DNA of 64,000 nucleotides from Puffinus mauretanicus (lineage: Eukaryota > Chordata > Aves > Procellariiformes > Procellariidae). The notes below the pieces were generated by a model. It ran no database searches. It was not told the origin of the DNA and worked only from the letters and a program-made list of their open reading frames with translations. Location: the NCBI GenBank assembly GCA_023333565.1, contig JAJKFH010003558.1, positions 1-64,000 of the forward strand. The letters are read 5' to 3'. Positions 11,829-23,500 of the stretch are shown here, in pieces. Each line of letters opens with the position of its first letter. Within the stretch, counting starts at the first letter, position 1. A program made the translations under genes and the position numbers.

Positions 11829-12344
11829 TGTCGTGGTTTAACCCCAGCCAGCAAAAATAAACGCCACGCAGCCGCTCGATCACCCCCCCGCCCCGGTGGG
11901 ATGGGGGAGAGAATCGGGAGGGCACAAGTAGGAAAAAGCTCCCGGGTTGAGATAAAAACAGTTTAATAATTGAAATAAAACTAAGTAGAACAGTAAAATA
12001 ACAATGAGAACAACAACAATAACAGAATACACAAAACAGGCAATGCACGATACAACCGCTCACCGACCGCCGACCGCGTGTCACGAACGGGGGGCGAGCC
12101 CCCCCACACACCTGGTTTTATACTGAGCATGATGTCACATGGTATAGAATACCCCATTGGCCAGCTGGGTCCACCACCCCGGCTGCGCTCCCCCCTCCCG
12201 GTGCAAGCATCACCCAGCAACAGCCAAAGCATCAATGGGGCATCAATGGGCCATCAACGCTCCTTTCACACCGGACCCAAAACACAGCACACCCCCCAAG
12301 CTACTGGGAAGAAAGTTAACCCTGTCCCAGCTGGAACCAGGACA
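11829..12344 (-). mobile_element. Solo LTR, avian ERVL type, minus orientation, TSD CTGGA
   Basis: The 516-bp element begins TGTCGTGGTTTAACCCC and ends AACCAGGACA on the plus strand. That is the reverse orientation of the LTR at 6029-6607. CTGGA flanks it on both sides (11824-11828 and 12345-12349) and is part of the interrupted CR1 coding sequence. On the minus strand it has TGACATCA, a CRE variant (12130-12137), a TATAAAA box (12116-12122) and an ATTAAA signal (11962-11967). It therefore reads in the same direction as APC. A short duplication of CATCAATGGG lies at about 12229-12250. No internal viral region remains. Confidence 0.93.
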
Positions 12345-12510
12345 CTGGAGCAAGTCCTGTGCAGGGCCACAACGGTGCTTAAGGGACTGGAGCATCTCTC
12401 ATGTGCAGAGAGGCTGAGAGAGCTGGGACTATTCAGCCTGGAGAAGGGGGGGATCTCATCAATGTGTATAAACACCTGGATAGGCTAATATGTCAAAAGA
12501 CCAGGCCACT

Positions 12511-13319
12511 TTAATTATACACACTACTGTGCTTCACTTATAAAACCAGATTTTCCCCAAAATCCTGGCATTATGAAACCATTATTTTTCAAAATGGAAA
12601 AATATACATCCCTTAATAATCCAAATGCTGCTCTGAACTTTCACAATAGTTATTTTAGGTGCAGACAAACCGTAAAATATTCAGGTCCATACAATTTGTA
12701 TTTAATTTACCTGTACAAGAAATGGAGTTGACCTTGTAAGTGAATTTCCACTATGAGAGCAATTTTTGCTAATGGCAATTACTACTATGGACTTTGTAAT
12801 TTACAGGGACCATTATCTTGTATTTCTTAATACTGAACCCAATACTTAAACACTAAAAATATGCCAGGCTTCTTTAATGAAGGCAACAGAAGCTGTATTC
12901 ACCCCTTTTTTTAATCTCATCTCCCTCAAAAGATAAGTAAACCATGAAGGTGCGTATCAGAGATTCATATTTAGAAAGGCATGTACAACTGACTGTTGTA
13001 ATTACTCGCTAAAGTCAAGACTCAGCCTTTATAATACATTGCACTTTGCAATTTTTATTGAAATTTCAGGTTAAACTTTTAACTGATATATCATTAGTGA
13101 TTAAAGTTCAATAGTAGCATGAAGACTAATCCAAGTATTCCACCCTCGGTTCACTGGTAAGAGAGCAAGTAACAGCCTACGTATATTGACTAGTTGATTA
13201 ACTGTGACATCATTAGCTGATGGAAATAATCCTGCCTACCACTTTTTTCAAATAATTTGGGTTTTTTTAGAAAAAGATACATACCATAATCAAAAGAAGT
13301 CAAGTAACTGCTCACTAAC
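12511..13319. other. APC intron 7-8, proximal part
   Basis: AT-rich intronic DNA leading to the exon 7 donor at 13319. I see no repeat or gene here. Confidence 0.6.
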
Positions 13320-13403
13320 CTCTGCTTCAGCTGCTTGTGATTGCAGGAGCTGTCTTATACGAAGAATGTCCTTCTCTATTTGTTGAATTCTCGCCACCCT
13401 CAC
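13320..13403 (-). CDS. APC: APC exon 7: residues 216-243 (second coiled-coil segment)
   Basis: The 84-base, phase-0 exon lies between acceptor CATTTCAG and donor GTTAGT. Translation begins VRVARIQQIEKDILRIRQLL and ends QSQAAEAE. The heptad pattern of I/L residues continues the second N-terminal helix. Human APC begins this exon with RRIARIQQ, so only the first residues differ, apart from an Ala near the end. The exon is in-frame skippable, as it is in other vertebrates. Confidence 0.97.
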
Positions 13404-16400
13404 CTGAAATGAATGCATTTTCATGTTAGATTGTGTTCAAAAACCCCTTTTACTTACTGTATAGAACAACAATATGAAGAGTTCTTTGCAAATACAGCTG
13501 ACTACAAAACAAAACTATTTCATTCAAGTGTTCTTCATAATAAAATACAGGCATGATGGCAAACATTCAAAATGTATGAGTAGTTGCGTTTTTAATAAAA
13601 CTGATACTCATTTGGATAAAATAGGTTGTCACACAGTACACATTCAGGTATAGAAAAATGCTCCTGTTAACTTGCACAATTTTCCTGTTTCTGAAACTGA
13701 CTGTGCAGATCTTTAGCAGATTATTTGACTTCCATCTCAAATGTTAGAATTCTACTTGCCTTACAGAGATTTGAGAGATTTAGATTTGCAGAGTGCCTTG
13801 AATGTATGAAGTCCTGAAGGACTTCTAGTATATTCAGTTAATATAATGATTTGGGAGTTTTGCTTATGCACAGCCTCTGAATATTTTCTGCTCCTACAAA
13901 TCTCAAAAAATTTAACAGGCTAAGTATGAAGAAAACTACATACTGCTTCTTTGGTTTGTCTGGGATTTTATAGAATCTTTTAGAGCCATATGGTTACTCA
14001 TTTCCCACTGCAACCATTCTGTGGTTAGTAAAGGGAACGTTAAAAAACCCAAACATTATAGGATACATATACTCCATACAAGTTGAACCGTGAAGCACAG
14101 GATGCATTATGATTCTGTGAAATCGTAAGTGTATTAAGTTATATATCCCTGTATGAGCTTGGTAATTTAATAAATCGACGTTATTTGACTTCAAAAGCAG
14201 GCAGAAAATAATTAGTCCAATAGTATCAGGATATGAACAGAACACTATACTGATTAAATAGTATTTTTTTGTGTGATGGATAGCTTAATAAAATGGACAC
14301 ATAGTTGAAAGAAAAATCCTGATTCTTTCACCTTATTAACATTTACAATGCTATACTAAAAAAGGCAAGGCTTTGTGCATCTAGAGGACACTGCAAGGAT
14401 CAGCATTATAACCAATCTTAACACCTTTATTATCTGAAAATGGAAATAAGATGAACTTTGAAAAGGTCCTAATGTCAGAAGCTACACATGGAATAGAAAC
14501 ACACAATGTTATCCAGAAATTTTAGAAATATAAAAGAAAATATAATCACAAAAAATAATGAATTCCTGAAACATGCATCATAAGTGGCTATGGGAAAAGT
14601 ATCATAAACGTCAACATTTATTAGACATGCAAAGCTATGAACATTAAACTATAAATTTGATTTGAATTTGTAAAGCAAAGTATCAGAAAAAATGCCAATA
14701 CAAATTTGAACAAATTTGAAAGCTGCACACACGGAAGCGTCAGCACAACATGAGGCAAACAAATAATTCATCCTCCCTTTCCTCCTGAATCAAGAAATTC
14801 TTAAGTTTTAGAAAGATAATAAAAATATATTCCTGGAAATTACTGTGCATTGGTGAAGTGATGAATGATTGACAGAATATGTCTCTCATTGTCTTTAAGA
14901 ATGACTTGAATTTCCCCTAAATTGAGTTTCTTTTTGTGTAACCAGCAATTTATTCCATAAAGGGCATCAAAAGAATCTGAGTATCTGTATATACACATCT
15001 AAAAATGGGGAAATATTTTTGTGCAGATGAAAAAAATTAAATATTGTATGATTTGCCCACTTTCACTGATGGAGTCCTCAAAGGGACAGGAATTCAATCC
15101 ACCCTTCCCAATTTTAGTCCAGAGATTGAAACATCAGACCATTCTTCTTTCTGCTAATTCATTATTTGTATTACAGGAAAATTGAGGACTTCCATTAACC
15201 AGGAGCATATTTTGTACCAAACACTGTACAACGAGAAAAAAGAATGTGTTTCTTGCCACAAAGGCATACAGCCTAATGGCAAATGTGCAAAAACAGAGGA
15301 ACACAATCAAACAAGCACCAGGAACGGTTTTAACTATAGAACCTATGCAAGAAACATCACTTTTTATTCCTATTTGTTCATAGCATAGTCCCATTCATTC
15401 TGTTATATTTACTCACGAACATGAAATTGTTGGATAAAGTAACTTAACATTTAAAGTCACAAATTATTTGGATTTCACTGCTGCAGTAAGACTTCCAACA
15501 AAAAAAAAAATTCCTCCACAATCAGTGATAGAAAAATAATCACTCTCTAGAAATTAAAAATAAGGAATACCATTTTGTTTTAAAAGATTTTTGATTTTAT
15601 TTTTTTCAAAATAAAATATACATAACAGACAAAATTATTAATGGGTTGATCTACATTTACAAACAAGACCACTGTATGAATCTAACAGTGTCAAAATCTT
15701 CATCTGTATGAGGCTTCAGGATCCAAATTTTCTTATATCTTTAGTGGTCTGCTGTTTTAGCAAACTTTTAAGGATCTTGGGATAAATTCTTATGAGACTG
15801 AGCATTTCGTGTGAGATTTTAAGTAACTGTAAACATTAAAAAAAAATGCGATCCTTCTTGTTTTGGCATGAAGGAAAAATAAATTCTACGTGAACATGAT
15901 TTCAGTCTTGGAATTTTTATATTTTGCAGAAATTAAAGCTTGCTTCTACTTATATATAGGTTACAACATTTGAATAGTCAAAACATGGATACGGATGCTT
16001 TTTTGTTTTTTAGTGTAAATAATTAAACAAGCTAAAATAGATTACTAACAGTCTTCCAATGCACCTTTCTGAGTAACTGTTGGGCATGTGCTTGTATACG
16101 ATCTTCATAAAAGATAACATAAACAGTGAGCTGTTGTGAGCTAACTCGCTTCAGAAAGAGGAGGTTAACAGAAACAAAGCCCAATCATGACAGATGAAAG
16201 AGGGATAAGGCCATTATTTTAAGGTCCACGAGAAAGGGTGGCTAGTGCATCAATTACTTGGGCAACAGCAGGTTATTCTCTCACAGAATAAATCTCTCAA
16301 TACAGAGATGTCTGCAATCCCAGCCTTTATATAGCTGAACCTTCAATCTACATTTTGCATCGTATTGTGTGTCACAATCAGTTAGGGTGGAAGGAAAATA

Positions 16401-18199
16401 CAGAGCAGAAAGAAAGTTGAAAAACTAGCAAGTTCACTATACTTGCCAAATACGAATGGTTCTGTTTGCGCATTTAAACATCACAGTGAAATAATCCAGA
16501 ATTTGATTTTATGCGTTTGTACACCAATGAACTTCTACACAGTTTTGGCACCTGTCCTTGGTAAAATGAAACCAAGGGGAATTACCAGTTAAATTCACAA
16601 GAACCCCATGCAGAAGTAGTAACTTCGTATTTTATGATCTTTATATAATCACAATAGACACTGTAATTTCTGTAAGTATGTAAGTGTTATAGAGAATAAA
16701 ACAGTTGCCATGGGCAAACATTAATTCAGAAAACCATAAAATATTTCAACATCATCTTGGTAGCATTTTTTCCCACATGACATTAAAAAAGAACAAGCAG
16801 GGAAGAAGCTACTTTAGGGATAACTTAATTACTTTCATAGTGATATAACTACCATCAAAATGTTTCTCTGAAAAAATTCATTTATTCTCTGCCTGAGTGC
16901 ATTTAGAATTTCACCAGCAGCCTACCCTACCTATTTAGCTTACTTCACCTTACTCTAGCTTAAGCTTGTTAGCAGCAACAGAACTTTCCCAGAAGTTCTG
17001 GTAACACTTTCTTCTGCAACAGGGCTAACCAGACATCTGCAGACAATCCCGAGTCTGCTCTGCCTTCACTCAGGACTGGCTGACACAAGTTGCACAGCTG
17101 AATTTGTGCAGGGCATCACCACCGCTGATAAACCTCGATAACACAGCCATATGGCTTCCAGATCAGAGCCAGTTATTATCCAAGCAGATTAAGCTTGGGT
17201 CTGTCTGAGTACGTCTATATAGACAAATCCCTACACAGCCTTTATGTACATACCTGACAATTGCAGGATATCCGTCTTGCTAAATACTTATAACCATATG
17301 AATTTTCTGAAAAGTCCTACTAAATTACTCACTTGAAAATTTAAAGCAGCTTTTCTAATTATAAACAAAATTAATTAGAAATGTTTCTTATGCAGCAAAA
17401 TTTTGTATCAAGTAAACCTGGAGAGAAAAATAGAGCCTAAAAAGACTATTTTTATTGAAAGGACTTATTTTTGTAACATTCACCATAAAAAAAAACAGAT
17501 TATCTTACCTGGTTATTTAATATCTCTGGAAATAAATGGTAATAAATAATTCAAATTGTCGCTCTACTATTGTGGGGGAATAGTTTTTATAACCAGCAAG
17601 CAACTGATTATTCCATTTACAGGTTCCACAAAATTACATGCTGAGTTATACTTCCAAATGTGTGTAATGTGATTTGCATACAGAATTGTACATGTCCTCA
17701 TCACGACGCAAAACAAGTCTTGGTGAGAGCAAACAACTTCCAGATACGTTTGCAAATTACATTTTACTTTAATACCTTGTTTTCAAAGATTACTCCTTGA
17801 TACATGGTTTCTGGTTAAGGAAATTTAACAATAGTAGATGGATTTTATTGTACTTAAAAGCATGAAAAAATCCAGCATGACAGATGCAAAATAAAGCAGT
17901 TGCAAATGTATGTTTGTTTGAAGCTAAAATGGTAATAAATTATAAGCAAATAATCTTAAAAAATGTTTTCTTTGAAAGAAACTGTCTACTTCTGACTCAC
18001 AAGTCTTCTTTTGAACAGGCACAGGAGGGTACTTTTTGCTGAGTAGTTATTTCCTATGTTCTGATTCCTATTTTTGTATTTGAAAGGCTAACTAAATGCT
18101 CTAAGGTATCACTGTGTTTACACACACAACTACCAATAATTTAATAAAAATGCAGAAAAACTTCTTCCATTCCTTCTAACAATGAAAGACAAACTATAC
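13404..18199. other. APC intron 6-7
   Basis: A 4.8-kb AT-rich intron. The only repeat-like stretch I can suggest is a very old SINE/LINE tail at about 15035-15160. Open frames at 13994-14245 and 15134-15394 have no recognisable domain and look random. Nothing else is supported. Confidence 0.55.
15035..15160 (+). repeat. Possible very ancient MIR/L3-like repeat tail
   Basis: The stretch ATTTGCCCACTTTCACTGAT, followed by GGAATTCAATCCACCC and CAGACCATTCTTC, resembles the conserved tail of ancient amniote SINE/LINE copies (TTTGCCCAAGGTCAC..., GAATTGAACCC..., AAGACCATCCTTC). A second stretch at about 15205-15300 (ACACTGTACAACGAG...) resembles another part of such elements, but in the wrong order. 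The match is by eye only and degraded. Confidence 0.3.
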
Positions 18200-18313
18200 C
18201 TGTGCTCGCTTCTCCATGTCCTGACAAGTACCTAGTTGTTCTTCCATTGCAGCTCTGATTTGCCTTGCCTCATACTCCAGCTGCCTTCTGGTCATATCTG
18301 TTTGCAAGGAGAA
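18200..18313 (-). CDS. APC: APC exon 6: residues 178-215 (second coiled-coil segment)
   Basis: The 114-base, phase-0 exon lies between acceptor AATTTCAG and donor GTATAG. It reads FSLQTDMTRRQLEYEARQIR, then AAMEEQLGTCQDMEKRAQ. It encodes part of the helical region corresponding to about residues 129-250 of the human protein, which is reported to form a coiled-coil dimer. One Val-to-Ala difference from human falls after ARQIR. Because the exon is a whole number of codons, skipping it would keep the frame. Confidence 0.97.
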
Positions 18314-20445
18314 CTGAAATTGAAATACAGAGAAGGCATTTTACTAAATAATGTTTATTTAAATGATGTATTTCTCTGAACAAAAGCAGAACAATTGCTT
18401 TTCCACACTGAACTTCATAAACAAACAAAACATAATAACAGGTCCTTAAAATATGACTACATTATTAAAAATAAGAACACGTAATGTTGTTCAACCAACA
18501 GACTACCTACAAGTTTTGTCAAATGACTAAATATAATACATAAACATTGAGACAGTACCATTCATTGAAGCCTGGAACATCTGGCTACTAATGTATGTCA
18601 GCATACCAACAAAATTGTTACGCGTGCCATCTCATTCAATATTTTCAAAAATATTCAGAGGTATCACGCTACGGCACGTAGTGATGGTATTCATGCTACT
18701 GCTATCCACCCTACTTTTAACTATCCTGTGAAAAAAATACAAGTGTTTAATTAATGAACAACAACACACAGCTTAAGGGAAGACATTCCAACCAGTAGAT
18801 TTTTCAAGGCAGGAGAAAAGCACTTCACTGGTTTTGGACAATTACTCAGTTTGCAGATAAATGAGTCTCCAAGAGCAGTCCTCCCAGAAGACTTCACCAA
18901 GGTCAATTCAGAGAGTCAAAAAGAGACAATCGTCTACAAATACGTAAAATGCTACTAAAAAGAATGGGTTCTGTCATTCTATTGTGGCTGGAGCAAGTAG
19001 TAATGAATATATATGCCCCTCAAATACTGTGTTCAGTTTTGGGCCCCTCACTACAAGAAGGACATGGAGGTGCTGGAGCATGTCCAGAGAAGGGCAACAA
19101 AGCTGGTGAAGGGTCTGGAGCACAAGTCTTATGGGGAGTGGCTGAGAGAACTGGGGTTGTTTAGCCTGGAGAAGAGGAGGCTGAGGGGAGACCTCATCGC
19201 GCTCTACAACTACCTGAAAGGAGGTTGTAGCGAGGTGGGTGTTGGTCTCTTCTGCCAAGTAACTAGCGATAGGACAAGAGGAAATGGCCTCAAGTTGCAC
19301 CAAGGGAGGTTTAGATTGGACATTAGGAAAAATTTCTTTACTGAAAGAGTGATCAGGCCTTGGAACAGGCTGCCCAGGGAAGTGGTTGAGTCGCCATCCC
19401 TGGAAGTATTTAAAAGACGTGTAGATGAGGCCCTTGGGGACATGGTTTAGTGGGCATGGTGGTGTTGGGTTGACGGTTGGACTCGATCTTATAGGTGTTT
19501 TCCAACCTTAATGATTCTATGATTCTAAATTACCACAAAAGAGATTTAGTGTAGATGTGAGAGCTAAGTTAATTGATTACCTATGAAACTGGGGAGACAA
19601 TCTTAAAAGCTACAATAGAGTGATACAGATACAGCTGACAGTGCCTTTGGGAATGGGCTGCACTTCCTGGAGATCCTTTTCAGACCTTCTTCCCTTGCTT
19701 CTGGTGTTCTGATAAGCTCAGCCATGAGTCAGTGTTAGATTTGCTGAAGTCCAGCTGCTTCACCCCAGTCACAGAAGTGTTTCCATTGTCTATTCCCATT
19801 TCCAGGAGTATGGAATCGGGTATGGCTCTGTAAAGATGGGCAACCAGGTCTTCCCAACACTGTACGTATGAAGGAATGCACTGCAAATATATCCAAGCTG
19901 CTGAGGTCTGACAACAGGAAAACCTGTATTATCTGGGATATCAGACATCTTCATTACCCCAGATAATGTTGACTTGACGATAAATAGTTTGGAGATCCAG
20001 GGTAAAAGCTTGGAGCAACAATACCTGCATAGGCTACAGCACACTTCACTTGCTGTTATGAATTAAAAGCTCCTGTGTAAGTTGCCTCTTAGGCTAATAT
20101 TGCTCTCAAAATGAAAAGAATCCATTAAATAACAGAACGGATGGACAAAAGACCTTTGGGGGAGATAGAGTTAAAGAAGCAGCGTACTGACATGTAATTC
20201 ATTTGTCATAATGATTTTTCAGCGCTCCTCTCTATCACTGACATTTATACTGATAGGTATGAATTTTAGTGTGTAAAATTATATATGAAAAAATGCATTA
20301 TTTAGCCTAAGTTAGCTTTACATAGCGAATAAAAAAAGTTTTAAATTAAAATAATAGTAGAGAATGTCACTAACTTTAAAATATACAGCATCTAAACAGA
20401 GATCATAGCACCAGATACACGACGAAGCATACAGAAGGTACTTAC
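18314..20445. other. APC intron 5-6
   Basis: A 2.1-kb intron containing the CR1 at 19017-19527. The rest is unremarkable AT-rich DNA without a recognisable gene or repeat. Confidence 0.6.
19017..19527 (+). mobile_element. CR1 LINE, 5'-truncated 3' end, relatively young
   Basis: The plus strand begins with [20 protein letters not shown] and stays open to the natural ORF2 stop at 19450, ending [12 protein letters not shown]. The 3'UTR (GGTTGGACTCGATCTTATAG) and octamer tail ATGATTCTATGATTCTA follow. The 145-codon uninterrupted C-terminal frame shows it is the least decayed CR1 in the window. Only the last quarter of ORF2 is present, with no RT active site. It is antisense to APC. Confidence 0.93.
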
Positions 20446-20554
20446 ATTTTCAGTAAGGGGGAGACTATCAATCCTTTTAGTCAGGTTCTGAAGCTGGGCA
20501 TAATACCAGTCTTTCTCTTTCTCTTCCTTCTCAAGCTCCGCAAGCAAAAGAGAT
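20446..20554 (-). CDS. APC: APC exon 5: residues 141-177 (second NES)
   Basis: The 109-base exon lies between acceptor CTTTAATAG and donor GTAAGT. It reads SLLLAELEKEEKEKDWYYAQ and then LQNLTKRIDSLPLTEN. The charged EEKEKDW stretch is part of a predicted long helix. LTKRIDSLPL matches the second nuclear export signal of human APC (residues 165-174). Glu replaces Asp at two places in the LAELEKEE segment compared with human, which is conservative. The exon starts in phase 2 and ends at a codon boundary. About 6 kb of intron separates it from exon 4. Confidence 0.97.
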
Positions 20555-23500
20555 CTATTAAAGAGAGAAGTGGGAAATGTCTCACTATTAAGACCTCATT
20601 ACCATATGTAGGTACAGAAATAGACATTGATACCTATTAAAAAAAGGTTAAATGAGAAACAAGGTTTGAAGAGAACACTAAGACGACATTTGAGAAGGTG
20701 GATGCAGTTCTCTGGCCCTGGTTAAACAACATATCTACTCCTCTCTGCTAAACAAGTCTCTAGCTTCTAGTATATCAGGTCCACATCTATAAAATAGGAA
20801 AATAGCTACATTTCTTTACAAAACTTTTGAAATCTAAAGCTAAGAGGCATTTTGTGAAAGCAAAAAAAAGTTATTAGTCATGTGCTAACTTGTAGCCTGC
20901 TTCTTTTAGACAATATGCTTTGTACAATGCATCAAACCACATTTAAGAAAAGGTCTGGATGTTACAGGAGCATATACATCCCTGAATCACATTACTGAAT
21001 TAAATTATCTCATCCACCTTTGCAGTGTCCCCTTACTAACTTTGTCACCCATACCAAAACAAAGTAGAAAGCACACAAAATCAAGCAATTTCTATGAGTA
21101 TTAAAAATACTTCAGAAGAGTATTTTCCATCAAATGTTACAGACAGGATATATTTGCAGCTGTTTAAAACATTTTAAATGGGTATCATAAGTATACTGCA
21201 TACCTGAGTAGTATATGAGAAAGATAAGAAGATTAATATATGCAGACTACCAAGAAAAAAATCTAATAAAAATTTTACTAATACCTTTTTTACTAATACT
21301 ATTTTATCAACCCTTTATGAACTACATTTACATAGTTGCAAATTTTATCAATATAGTTATACAGCGTTCATTGTTACAACAGTTTTCAAAATAGGTATTG
21401 AAATTTTCAGGCAAAATCTGGCTAGTAGGAATATGCAGAAAGGCCACTCTTGGTTTTTTGTGGTTGTGGGGTTTTTTTTGTTGTTTTGTTTGTTTGTGGG
21501 TTTTGTTTGGGTTTTGTTTTTGTTTTTTGTTTGGGTTTTTTTTTTTAAATACAAGTTTATTAGTTCCTTATAAATGCTTTCTGCGAGCACTCTTCTTACT
21601 GTTGACATTTAAATATTGCTCATTAACATTAACGGAAATGCTAAAATCGACACTTAGCCAGAAGACACAAAGCTGCATACAAGTTTGCCCAGGGTTATTT
21701 CCCATTCCTTAACTTCTGCATCCCTCTCTAATCTCAGGTTGCGGTCTTTCTGAGCAAGAGCCATATGAACCTTCATAAAGCACACAAATGCACTATGGAT
21801 AATTACTCTAAGTTGTTACGGAACAAAAATACAGCATACAACAAAAATACAAATTTCCCCTCACTACTTTGATAATGCACCCCAGTCATGATTTGGATGA
21901 AGATAATCAAACTTCCATATGACAGAACTTCATGTAGAAGAACTAACTTTAAAATATGTATTTTAAAGGATCTGTTTGACTTAGATACTGCTTTAAAAAT
22001 GTTTCAAACTAGTTTTGATGACTTAACATTTATACTCCATACCCAATGCAAGTGATCTGACCAGTGTTCGACAGGATCCCTCGCTACAACTGCAAGAGAC
22101 TGAAAAACTACACACATCTAAGAGTGCTAAATGTTTTTAAACATGAACAGGATGATACAAATTTCCAGATTTGATTCAACAGTTATGTTGAAACAGAACT
22201 GTTTTAACAATGTAAAGACTACACATTAAGTCATTTACTGGGCAGCTTTTACATCAGACAGTTTACAATCAAAATCAGTGAAAAAATGCAACAAAAGACA
22301 ATTACCATTACAGGTAACTGTAGCAGGATTACAGGAATACAGTAATTCATCAGCCACAAGGATGGGGCTGGCAGGAATTCCTTAAGTCTTTTAGACAGAC
22401 TGAAGGAAAAGCTAATAAATGGTGCTCGGGGAAAGCCTGTGAGGAAAGTCATTTTTTCAGCATTCCGCCTGCCCCTCCTCTTAACACATACCCTGGGTGC
22501 CTGATCTCTGCGCACACAGGCATTCTGCATGGGTCCCCTTTTTAGCACCTTGGGTGCCCATGCACCAGTTACATCCAGTTTGCGAAATCGAATTTGCAAA
22601 AGCATAGTTAATGCAATCCCCATAAAAAGTATTTTTACTATATGAGGATTTGCAAATGTGAAAGGACTAATTCTGCCTCTGGAAGTCAAAGAACCGGTAG
22701 TAGAAACCAGAGAGATTACTTTCAGCTAAGTGAACATGTGACTAAGTTCCTCTTGTAAAATGTAGGGTATTCAGTTTGTGACACACTGTGTCATTCAATC
22801 TGTTTTGACATGCACAACGGATGCTAGAAGCAAGAAAAGAACTTAGTGCTCCATAAACAACATAATGCATGACCTGAGGGTGACTCCATTAATTTAAGAG
22901 TGTCATTTTTGCTTTATCTGGGATTACTAGTTTGGTGTCACTGCTCCATGAGAATTCAGGTTTTAACGATGTCTTTAAGGTCTCTCTTTAAGCTTGAAGG
23001 GTTGGTACAACTATAGCAGGTTGCCCTTCAATTTCCTTGAAAATAAGCAGCAAGTCTCCATAGATGTGTCTGATAAGCTGTTCCCTGCACTTAACATTAC
23101 TGTTGGATACTATACCAACTCCTTCTCAGCATTCTGGAACTTCTTGAGGTTAGGAGAACATTTAAGATAGAAGAGCTGTTACCGGTCATGGAAGAAAATG
23201 GATGGAAAAACCCAGTGCAGTTATTCCATCTTTTTACACCCCCAAATTGTTTATACCAGGACTTTCACAGTATCAGAGAAAATTCTGAGAATGTAGCAAG
23301 GCGAATGAAGCAAGCATTTGGAACTTCACACTATTTTTATGAGTTAACAAAAAGTTCCCAATTTGAACTGCTTTTCTGAAGGGTGGGTATTTCAAAAGAT
23401 TTCTCTAATGTGATATTTTTGAAGCTGCCAACAATAGACGAAGCTGAATGGATGCAAAAAATTGGCTTCTTCTTTTGGAAATCTTTTCTGCATAATTATG

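Larger units (their letters stand above)
9340..12510 (+). mobile_element. Old CR1 LINE carrying endonuclease and RT domains, broken by two later insertions
   Basis: Three collinear pieces belong to one element: about 9340-9840, 10171-11828 and 12345-12510. The first piece carries the start of the AP endonuclease domain (LIGIMETWWDSSYNW at about 9750-9795). The second resumes the endonuclease (RRGGEVVLYAREQLECMELC, then a SDHEMV motif near 10600). It then carries the RT domain with [19 protein letters not shown] and FADD (11409-11420). The third continues from LLEQV into the C-terminal region ([17 protein letters not shown]). No 3' octamer tail is present, so the element is truncated. Many stops and frameshifts show it is dead. 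It lies antisense to APC. Confidence 0.88.

Noticed and set aside
15134..15394. Overlapping plus and minus open frames in APC intron 6-7
   Set aside because: The peptides are AT-driven and unrecognisable. The underlying DNA is better explained as a decayed ancient repeat.
22249..22689. 146-codon minus-strand open frame in APC intron 4-5
   Set aside because: No recognisable domain, no flanking splice sites forming an exon and no link to the APC frame. It is within the expected range for chance open frames over 64 kb.
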